Positions 56,112 to 64,000 of a stretch of 64,000 nt of DNA are shown here, piece after piece. The translations under genes and the position numbers were made by a program. The notes beneath the pieces are model-generated. The model worked only from the letters and a program-made list of their open reading frames with translations. It was not told the origin of the DNA and did not search any database. Each line of letters begins with the position of its first letter. The first letter of the stretch is position 1. The DNA comes from Ichthyophis bannanicus (lineage: Eukaryota > Chordata > Amphibia > Gymnophiona > Ichthyophiidae): the NCBI GenBank assembly GCA_033557465.1, contig JAWIIG010000025.1, positions 5,451,001 through 5,515,000 of the forward strand. The letters are read 5' to 3'.

Positions 56112-57752
56112 TCAACCCAAAATATAATTTTCTCTTAAATAAGTAGAACACAAACCTTTAGTATCACGAGTGGAACTTCGTACTATATTCCTCCTACTTT
56201 CATTTATAGATACCCCCTGTTTCACAGGTAACAGTTCTCGTACTTGTACAAACGTTCGTATCCAATAACACTTCTTTTTCATCCCCTTCCCTTCTAAATT
56301 ATCCTTTCTGGAATCAAAATTTACTGGAGTTATTTGGGATGGCATACCCACACTTGGTGTCTCTGAACTTTCCAAATCTAAAGGAAACATCTGAAGCATA
56401 TTTCTGTGTAAAACTCTTATTTTGCCTGATTCACTTTGAATTTTAAACACAATTTGATTAGTCCCCAATATTTCTAAAATTACATAAATTTCACTTTCCC
56501 ACGGTCTTTGTAATTTATGTCGGCCAGAATAATTCTGTTTTCGCACCAACACTGTATCTCCTACGTGTAATTCAGATATTCTGCACTTTTGATCATAACT
56601 TTTCTTCATTTTCAAGAAACTTTCGGCGGACTTCTCCCGAGCTACATTACGCGCAACGTCCAATTTCTCCTGTTGAAGTTGAATCCAATCTTCAGCAATT
56701 TCAGTATCACAATCAAAAGACATTCCTTCAGTTACCAAGGGGCACGAAGGAAGTAATGTCTCCCTTCCCAAAAATAGATAAACTGGAGCAAAACTGGTGG
56801 AACAATGTTCAGAGCTATTATACGTATATTTGATTTAGTTCAGGCAGATATTCGGACCACTTTTCTTTTTATCCTCAGGGAACATTCGCAAAATTTGATG
56901 CATCATTCTATTAAATCGTTCGCACCTACCATTTCCTTGAGGATGGTATGGAGTAGTTCTGGATCTTGTTATGCCATACCAACTGCATATTTCCTTTATG
57001 ACTTCCGATTTGAAAGCTCTCCCTTGATCTGAATGTAAACGTTCTGGAATTCCATACACAGCCAGCCATCTATTAATAAGCATTCTTGCAGTAGTTTTTG
57101 CAGTTTGATTTCTAGTAGGCATCGCAATAGTAAATCTGGTGAACATGTCTGTTAAGATAAGAACAGATTCAAAACCCCTACGATCTTATTCTAGTATCAT
57201 ATAATCCATTGCCAAAACTTCTAAGGGTCTATTTACATGGAAAGAACCCATTTTTTCTCTTTCTTGAGGACATGGTAACTTTGCAAAACAACACTGAGAA
57301 CATTTGCTTATCCATTTTTCAACATCTTTCTTTAGATGCACCCAATAATGCTGCTTACATATGTTTTTAAAGGTGGTTTCTACTCCAAAATGTCCTGCTC
57401 TATCATGGAAATTTCTCAATACTTTGTTTTTTAGTACTTCAGGTACCACCACATGCCACACCACATCTCCATGTTGGCAGTCTTCAAACTTTCTAAATAA
57501 TACATTATCTCTGATTATTAATCTATCTCTTTGTTTCCAGAGAATTTTTATCTCTTCCGTTACTTGTTGCCAATTCACTTCTGTAGGTTTTTGTCTTAGC
57601 CAGTCTAATATTACTTTTATTACTGGATCAACCGTTTGAGCTTGATAAATTTCTTCCTGTAATTGCTCAGATAAAGTCAACTTATTTGACACCGACACCT
57701 GCTTCATTTGAATAACTTTATTTGTATTTGTTTTCTTAGCACACTCTAACAA
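56112..57752 (-). pseudogene. Gypsy integrase (stop and frameshift)
   Basis: 57186-57752 holds the zinc-binding HHCC part (HDRAGHFGVETTF to CSQCCFAK) and the first catalytic Asp in LAMDYM, then an in-frame TAA after MILE. The core resumes at once with the second Asp in LHSDQGRAF and the Glu in NGRCERFNR (56835-57146). A frameshift near 56860 precedes FAPVYLFLGRE. The C-terminal piece 56112-56771 contains VGDTVLVRKQNYSGRHKLQRPW and RVLHRNMLQMFPLD, a GPY/F-like module. All three catalytic residues are still readable in order. Confidence 0.9.
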
Positions 57753-58202
57753 ATTAGTCTCAAAAAATCCTTCCCACCATTATCTTCTTCTTCTCCTTCC
57801 TCTAACTCTAGATCCTTAGGTAATCTAGACAGAACATCAGCATTCTGATTCAATTTCCCCGGTTTATATTCCACTGTGAAATCTAACTCAGCTAGTTGGG
57901 CAATCCATCTCTGTTCTATAGCTTGAATCTTAGCAGTTTCCAAGGAACTTTAGAGAATTGTGGTCTGTCCTTACTATAAATTTTTTATAAATCAAGTATT
58001 CTCTAAACTTATCAGTGGCCACCCACTTCAGTGCCAGTAACTCCAATTTAAAGGCCAAATAATTATTTGCATTCTTTTCTGAATTCCTCAACCCTCTGCT
58101 GGCATATGCGATAACCCTTTCTTTGCCATTTTGAATTTGGCTTAATATAGCTCCTAATCCTCAGTAGCTGGCGTCGGTTGTCAGAATAAAGGGTTCAGTA
58201 AA
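57746..58202 (-). pseudogene. Gypsy RNase H (stop and frameshift)
   Basis: The minus strand from the SINE edge reads EPFILTTDASY, a TGA, then GLGAILSQIQNGKERVIAYASRGL, NYLAFKLELLALKW and FIVRTDHNSLKFL. After a frameshift near 57945, QRWIAQLAELDFTVEYKPGKLNQNADVLSRLP completes the domain. Asp, Glu and Asp of the RNase H site are present. The upstream RT (YxDD) is missing. Confidence 0.88.
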
Positions 58203-58497
58203 TATTTATTTATTTTATTTATTTATTTATTTACATTCTCTTATATACCGCGCTATTCTGCAACATTGAACAAACTGAAATTACATTGAACAGGGCATTA
58301 TAACTTGGAGATAACTATTTTACAGGGAACATGGGCTATGGAGGGTTAAGTGGCTTGCCCAAGACCACAAGGAGCACCTGTGGGACTAGAAACCCCAGTC
58401 CTTCCGGCCCAAGGTTGCTGTTCTCTAGTGGGATTTGAACCCCCGACCTTCCGGCCTGAAGTACCTTGCCCCAACCACTAGGCCACTCCTCCACTCC
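58203..58497 (-). mobile_element. tRNA-derived SINE at the gypsy RT deletion
   Basis: A full-length copy. In reverse complement it has GTGGAGGAGTGGCCTAGTGG, GGGGTTCAAATCCCACTAG, the CTTGGGCAAGCCACTTAACC body, and AATAGCGCGGTATATAAGAG and then (TAAA)n. It lies between the protease end and RNase H, in the place of the RT. Confidence 0.9.
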
Positions 58498-60392
58498 AGT
58501 CTATATTTACATACCCTTCTGCAGTTTTTGAGTTTTCTTTTTCAAAAATCTTCATGGGTTTACTAATCTCTGCCACTCTCATCCTAGGAGGAAGGTTGAC
58601 ATCTTTTTCTCCTATATTTATCACTTGTACTGGTACTCTACCTTCTTCTTGTTGTGCTAGTACTTTAGCTACCATGATGCTGTTTGACATACTTGCGGAC
58701 TGGGTGGCGGTTACCAACAATGGTCCTACCCATTTTCTAACACTGTTACATTTCCCTACAATTATCCTTTCTGACCTCACGGGAATCAATTGACCCACTC
58801 TTCCCAATACTTTAACGAAATGTACTCGGTGCTCTTTTAGACTTTGCTTTTGAAGACTTATTTCCGTGATAACAGTTGAAATTTTTGTTGGTTCCAACGT
58901 AAAACAGGATAAATCCCAAAACAGTCCTTCCAAGTACCTCAACACATTCATTCCCACGATACCTTGAGCTGTGTTTTCTTCCATTCTTCCATTCCTGAAA
59001 TTGTCTTGAACTAAGAATATGCATCTTTCTGGAACCAATTGTCCTAAGCACTGCACGTTAACATCAATGTACCCTAGAACTGGGAGTTCAGTTCCGTTCA
59101 CAGCTATTAACTTCAATTGTGAGGCATCCTGTAGAGAATACGGATCAGGAAAATTTTTATTAAAAAAACTAGCTAAGATAGTGGATACGCTCGACCCAGT
59201 ATCAACGGTACATGTTATTTCAATTCCATTAATTTTCATTTTAAGGAGCGGACTTGGTCCCACCGCCTGTTCCCCAAATAATTTCTCTTCAGATTTGCCT
59301 CCCTTGTTTTCAGTCACTTGTCCTCTTACCACAGCTTTTCGTCCAATCTCTTTATCCACGGTATCACTCAGTTGACTTCTCCTAAGCGATTCATTACTGG
59401 TACTTGGTATACCACTACTATTTAAACTCCCATTTCCACTGTCTGAATGAGGTACTTGCCGATATTTTTCACTCCTGCACTGTCGAGCTATGTGTCCCGG
59501 TTCTTGACATTTAAAACAAATAATTTGTTCTGTGGGTGTCCTCCTTGATCTTTCTCCAGAAAAAAAATCTCTCCTCATGGCTTGAGGATCACTGGTTCTA
59601 CCGTCATTATATTCCTTCCGTATTCCTCTATTCCACCTTTCTCGTCTCTGCATCTCCCACTCTTGCTCTTGTCGCTCAGTCCACTGAGTAAACAACCAGG
59701 TCAGTTGTCCAATCATTGCTGCGGTGGTATCTCTACTTGTACCATCACCCGCATCTTCTCTAGGCCTCTGGAGAATTTTCTTCGGCTCTACTATGACCGG
59801 GACTCTCTCTTCTCCTGCCCACCTTATGGCGGCCTGTAACAGTTCTGAAAATTCCATCCCTGGGTTGTCTTCATTTCGTTTAGTGATTTCCCTTTTCAAT
59901 GTGGCATCTCTTAACCCCAGAATGAACTGTTCTTTTAAGGTTTCCTCCGGCGTTCCCATTCTTCTCCGATCCCTTTTTAAAATTACATCCATTTTTTGTT
60001 GCAGTTTATACCCATAAACTCGAATAGTTTTGTTCTCTTCCTGTTTAGCGTTGTAGAATTCTTGTATCCTTATTCCTAAGGCAACCTTATCCCCGTACAC
60101 CTGACATTTCAAAAATCTCCTCCATGGTACAGTCTCTAGATAGAGAATATTTCACTGTATCAGCTGCAAGGCCTTTCAGATGATCTCTGATTACGTCCAC
60201 TTGGTCTTCTGGAGAAATTTTTAAAATTCTCATCCTAACTCTCACTTTCTCTATCCAATCTTCCACAGTTAAATCAGAAATTTCCTTTTGGAACCCCAAA
60301 AATTCTGGAATCATCTGTTCATGAGGGATTACTACTGTGTTGGTGATAATCTGTGGCATTCGAGTTCCACTTGTTCCAGCTCCCACTTCCAT
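58478..60392 (-). pseudogene. Gypsy gag-protease (frameshift in gag, 3' end lost)
   Basis: Gag starts at ATG 60390-60392 (MEVGAGTSGTRMPQ) with the matrix/capsid-like segment FLGFQKEISDLTVEDWIEKV. A frameshift near 60087-60112 moves it into the 58478-60112 frame: FYNAKQEENKTIRVYGYKLQQ and LKEQFILGLRDATLKREI (capsid), then the zinc knuckle CFKCQEPGHIARQC (about 59470-59520). The aspartic protease follows with TVDTGSSVSTI (about 59180-59215) and GIVGMNVLRYL. The frame ends inside the SINE shortly after YVNID. Gag and protease share one frame, common in Ty3/gypsy elements. Confidence 0.9.
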
Positions 60393-60641
60393 CTTCCAAT
60401 AACTTTTTTTATTTTTTTATTTTAAGGAAACAAATGTTTTTGCGAAACAGAACTTACCCTCCCGACTAAAATAATTTTCAAACACACCCAAATCAAACTT
60501 TATTGTAGTGCTCTTCCAGCGTTAACTGAAAATTTCTAATGCTTGTAAGTTATTCACCTTAACCAACTACATCTACGAAAGGTCAGATTCACCAATTTAA
60601 ATTACCACTCACTACTATACCCCCAAAAACGTTATCACAAT
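60393..60641 (-). other. Gypsy leader (between primer site and gag)
   Basis: About 250 AT-rich bases with no ORF. Position implies 5' leader with packaging function; no motif was identified. Confidence 0.5.
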
Positions 60642-60659
60642 ATCCTGCCGACTACGCCA
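60642..60659 (-). other. Gypsy primer binding site, tRNA-Ser (AGA/UGA type)
   Basis: The plus strand ATCCTGCCGACTACGCCA is the 3' end of vertebrate tRNA-Ser (AGA type) plus CCA, so the element's own strand is complementary over 18 bases. It lies five bases inside the 5' LTR edge at 60665. Confidence 0.88.
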
Positions 60660-60664
60660 AAACC

Positions 60665-62646
60665 TGTAACCCACCCCTCCTTGCAAGCTCGTGATACACG
60701 TCCTGATGTAGCTTCCTTACTAAATTGTGTAGTCAGTGGCCATATGGGGAGGCAGTATCACCAGACTTGCAAAGGGGGAAGGTACGGTACACACCAGTAC
60801 CTTCAAAAGGTACTGGGGAAGTTTACAATAAGTAAGCTGAGATGTTATGTATAAAGTTTACCAATGATGTTACAGCAAAGTATCTTAATATTTATTTTAT
60901 TCAGGTTCTAACACTTTGTTGAACTTCTCACTGAAATTATTTTTCTAGTTTCTTAAGTGGACATAAAAGAATAACCCATCTTACATTTCATCATTTATTG
61001 TATTAACAGATACGTATTAATTAGTATCAATCACAACACGTTACATCTCTCATAAAAGTAACCCTAACTATTCTAAACAGTTCAGCAACTCTTCTGACTA
61101 CTGCAGCATTTAAAGTGTATTTCTCTCTCAACTTCAGTTGTTATCTCATAAATTCAGAGGCTTTTTGTAGTTATACTTTTCCTTAGAGTGAAAACGTATT
61201 ATATGATTAACAAATAAGAATAGTTCGCTCTCTTTTCTTTTCTTTCCTTTTCCTTGTTAAAACTACAAAACTCAAGTCCAGTGCTTCACTTAGCTTTATT
61301 TTGACGTTCAGGTAAGGTGTCTTTATCCAGATGACGGTGAGGTTGAAGTGTTGGGGCCCAGATTTCGCGCAGGAACCGCCGCACCTCAGGATCCTTGGAA
61401 TCCGGTGTACCTGTCTCCCTAACTTAAAGAAAATAAAAGGAGGCAAAACCCTAACTATTCCCTACTGTTGACACATAACATTCTAATTTACTATTATTCC
61501 TCAAACTTTATTAATTTCTCTAACTAAAAAAATAAAATTAAACAAAGTCCCTAACTACAAGTCACCTGTCTGAACTTTAGTCCCTTTGCTGAAGTGCTTT
61601 ATAAACCCCCTCTTTCATAGATCACACCTTGCACCTAATTTACTCAGTCTTGAACACAGAGTAACAGCTCTACATGTCCATTCCACAATGTTTAGCTTCA
61701 TTTCATTTCTTTAACAATGCTATTGCACACTAGGTAAAACAACATATACTTAAATATCCTTAACTAAGGAAGCCTATTCTTCAGTGTTATCCTATCTTTT
61801 AACAGAGCTTCATTTCAAACAGACACTTCCACAAACAAAGCAGTTATTTATTCATTCCAAGCTTCAGGCTCATTCCTCTTTATCACAGCAGGCAATCACT
61901 TACTGTGCTGGTTTTCTTTAAGGCTTCAGACACTTCTTAAAACAGGCTACTAAATAGCACAGTTCTTCTAAAGAAAACTCTGACAATTCCACTCTGTCTC
62001 TTTCTTACAGAGGACTCCCAAGAAATCTTCAGTCAAAGCCCCTGGCTTCACTACCAGCAGAGTCTCAACCAACACTGTTCAAAACCTCTCCAAATCAGGG
62101 TAATCATTTACTTAGCCTGATGTCCCTAAAACTCAACTCCAGTTCCACTCTTCAGAACAATGTATCATCAATTGATACTTTTACAATGGCATAAACAGCA
62201 CATCTCTCAACACAGCCCAAACTGTTGTTTTTCTCTCTATTCAAAAACAAACCTCTCTCTCATCAAAACAAACCAAAACAAAAAGACGTTCTTTCTGTTG
62301 TCTAGGAGACGATGACTCTGCTGACATCATCAATTTGTTTTCTAGATCCCTTCCAATCAGAGGCGTGTTTATGGAATATGCAGATGAAGCAGTAGAACCC
62401 ATTCCAAATTCTGCAGGAAAAAATCAGTTTTATTCTCAACTGCATGTTTCATTAAAATGAATGGCACAATCTCAATTTGGATGTTTCACACATCAAAAAC
62501 CCCTCTAAACAACCCAAAATCTACAATCCTTTAAAACTTATCTAACTCAAACACTCCATCACCTCCAAATTCAAATCCACACACTCCTCAGGCGCTGCAC
62601 ACTCTAGTAAAAAAAACTTAAACCCTTAAGGGGGGGGGGGGGTACA
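60665..62646 (-). repeat. Gypsy 5' LTR, uninterrupted
   Basis: A 1982-bp LTR, long for Ty3/gypsy. It holds a minus-strand 79-codon frame (61207-61446) with a twin in the other LTR. A minus-strand AATAAA-like stretch lies near 60890-60900 and may be the polyadenylation signal. The outer edge ends in a G12 run and then TACA. Confidence 0.93.
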
Positions 62647-62650
62647 TTTG

Positions 62651-62772
62651 AATCAGGCCCATATTTTCTAAAGGAATTAACTTTCCGGTCCTTAAATACA
62701 TTCAATTTCTTTCTCAACAAAAATTTAATTAAAACATGATTGGATCAAAGGAAATGTCTGAACATCTGAAAC
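62651..62772. other. Short unassigned spacer
   Basis: AT-rich host sequence between the gypsy duplication TTTG and the retroviral LTR. Nothing recognised. Confidence 0.4.
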
Positions 62773-63330
62773 TGTGGTAGGCTATGGCCTAGCATGGCCT
62801 GCTACTATGAAAGGCCTGTAAGTTAGGCCTGGATCCTAACTCCCATTATAGCTAGAAAAGAACCAAAAATTTGTGGAAAATGAGAAAACTGTTTTAAACT
62901 GCTTAATTAGAAGTTTTTATGAATTCATAAGTCTTCGATTATTCGCTTGTGTGTGAAAGAACAGAAATGTTTCAATATATGCATTCCTGGAGCTAGGGAT
63001 AACCTTGCAGTAGAGAAGTAACGAAATCAAGAACTGTACCATTGTTAGAGCAATCCTAAGGGAGGGGGCCGGTTGCTAGGCTCCAGAGGGATTACTAATT
63101 GGTCAAATGAAGGGAATGTAAAACCAATGAGAGGTTTGCATGTATCGAGTTGGAACCAATAGAAATTTCTCATGTATCAAACTGAAAAAGAGGTATAAAT
63201 GGTTATGTCTCTGTATAAACTTTTGCTCAGTTCCTTTTGAAGCTTTGACTGACTGGGCATGTTCACAATAAACTGGCTTGGACCCTGTCAATTGACTCCT
63301 GGACTTATTCATTGATTGCACTTTGCTACA
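62773..63330 (+). repeat. Retroviral 5' LTR (boundaries approximate)
   Basis: It starts TGTGGTAG and ends GCTACA. TATA box GGTATAAATGG at about 63192-63202, AATAAA at 63267-63272, and CCAAT boxes (ACCAATGAGAGG near 63123 and ACCAATAGAAAT near 63156) give a standard U3-R-U5 order. The 3' edge could lie up to nine bases further right, since primer sites usually follow the LTR closely. The matching 3' LTR is outside the window. Confidence 0.7.
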
Positions 63331-63339
63331 GTATATTCT

Positions 63340-63357
63340 TGGTGCGTTGGCCGGGAA
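63340..63357 (+). other. Primer binding site for tRNA-Gly (UCC)
   Basis: TGGTGCGTTGGCCGGGAA is the exact complement of the 3' 18 bases (with CCA) of vertebrate tRNA-Gly(UCC), as I recall that sequence; the GCC isoacceptor would leave one mismatch. Confidence 0.8.
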
Positions 63358-64000
63358 GTGCAAGTGGTAAATGGTATTCAAGTGAATAATCCACGCAATT
63401 CGCCTTGAGGTTTGGCCCGGTTGGAACCGTGCCTGTCTGACCGCGGGGGAAATCTCAGGCGCCGCCGGCCCCTTTGTGCCGGAGAGGGTTCCGCCTGCCT
63501 CGGCGGGCCATCGGGTCCAGCTGGCCAACACCTCCGACCCGGGGGAGTCCAGGTTCCAACTCAGAAGCTGGTGTGGTATCGGGGACCGGATCTGGTGAGT
63601 AGACATTTTTGTGATTCATTAGTCAGAAAGAACAGCCTGGGACAACGTCTTGCGTGCGCAGGACTGATTTGGTATATTTGGTATAGACTAACTGGGAAAC
63701 CTCGCATGAGTGTGAGCGAGACAAGGGAGCCTGATCACCTCCCATAAGTGCGGTCCTAGTAAGCTCCTCGTAAGGAAAGTGGAAGCCGAAGCCATCGACC
63801 CTTCTTGTTTGGAATAGTCAGTTAGTCAGAAAACCTGGGCACTTGAAATATTGAAATATGATATCTTGTTGAAATATGCTTGCTTGTGTGAGTGAGAGGT
63901 CTTGAAATACAGACCGAGTGAGAGCGGACTCCTAAGTAGCGCAGTTCCTGGCCGGGCGACCACGCCCAGGTCGCGAACAGGAGGAAGCAAGTGATGTTTG

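Larger units (their letters stand above)
51801..62646 (-). mobile_element. Ty3/gypsy LTR retrotransposon, nested and defective
   Basis: Two LTRs (51801-55730 and 60665-62646) read TGTAAC...TACA, flanked by TTTG on both sides (51797-51800, 62647-62650). On the minus strand the order is 5' LTR, tRNA-Ser primer site, leader, gag, protease, a SINE where RT should be, RNase H, integrase, 3' LTR. The domain order protease-RNase H-integrase and a GPY/F-like integrase tail place it in Ty3/gypsy. Lesions are a frameshift in gag, loss of RT, a stop and a shift in RNase H, a stop and a shift in integrase. An L2 splits the 3' LTR. Confidence 0.93.
62773..64000 (+). mobile_element. Endogenous retrovirus, 5' end (truncated by window edge)
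   Basis: An LTR (62773 to about 63330), a tRNA-Gly primer site (63340-63357) and a GC-rich leader with a splice donor consensus (CTGGTGAGTAG, GT at 63595). No gag start is assigned before the window ends. The genus cannot be told without pol. It lies beside the gypsy element, in the opposite orientation. Confidence 0.75.

Noticed and set aside
63412..63747. 111-codon plus ORF in the retroviral leader
   Set aside because: It overlaps the leader and splice donor, has no gag features, and its antisense is equally open; GC-rich chance ORF.

Overview
This window looks like vertebrate intergenic DNA built almost entirely of transposable elements. I found no cellular protein-coding gene and no canonical tRNA or rRNA gene. 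The mix points to an amphibian: DIRS-type tyrosine-recombinase retrotransposons, several L2/CR1-group LINEs, an L1, a CR1, a tRNA-derived SINE family with L2-type tails, hAT, mariner and Harbinger-like DNA transposons, a Ty3/gypsy element and a retroviral LTR. A caecilian is my best guess from repeat style, but the species is inference.

Layout. 1-1582: 3' end of a GC-rich DIRS element (A) with an intact tyrosine recombinase. 1583-1980: hairpin-forming repeats. 2033-5524: near full-length L2-group LINE with one stop and one frameshift. 5526-9279: a 390-bp palindrome, a MITE, an inverted copy of a Harbinger-like element carrying tRNA-like foldbacks, and an internally deleted mariner. 9414-15045: a complete DIRS element (B) with both inverted terminal repeats, the internal complementary region, gag, RT/RNase H/methyltransferase-like and recombinase frames. 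15046-29800: mostly unassigned DNA with SINEs, MITEs and a decayed CR1. 29824-32442: a non-autonomous hAT with 8-bp duplications, full of G-rich minisatellites and holding a probable solo LTR. 33236-46927: a decayed minus-strand L1 that acted as a landing site for a CR1 fragment, two MITEs, a 3.2-kb hAT with a transposase carrying one frameshift, a 4.9-kb Harbinger-like element and an L2. 47-50.5 kb: older LINE remnants. 51801-62646: a minus-strand Ty3/gypsy element with LTRs of about 1.98 kb, one LTR split by an L2, and its RT region missing where a SINE sits. 62773 to the end: a retroviral LTR, a tRNA-Gly(UCC) primer binding site and a leader, cut by the window edge.

How parts relate. L2-group LINEs and the SINE share a 3' hairpin plus TAAA-type tail, which suggests the LINEs move the SINE. 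Target-site duplications and empty sites give a relative order of insertion. The least familiar structure is the Harbinger-like family (39392-44303, inverted relative at 5999-7975). It has TTA-flanked 20-bp ends, at least seven tRNA-like promoter modules in both orientations, a roughly 500-bp foldback and a separate near-perfect hairpin.
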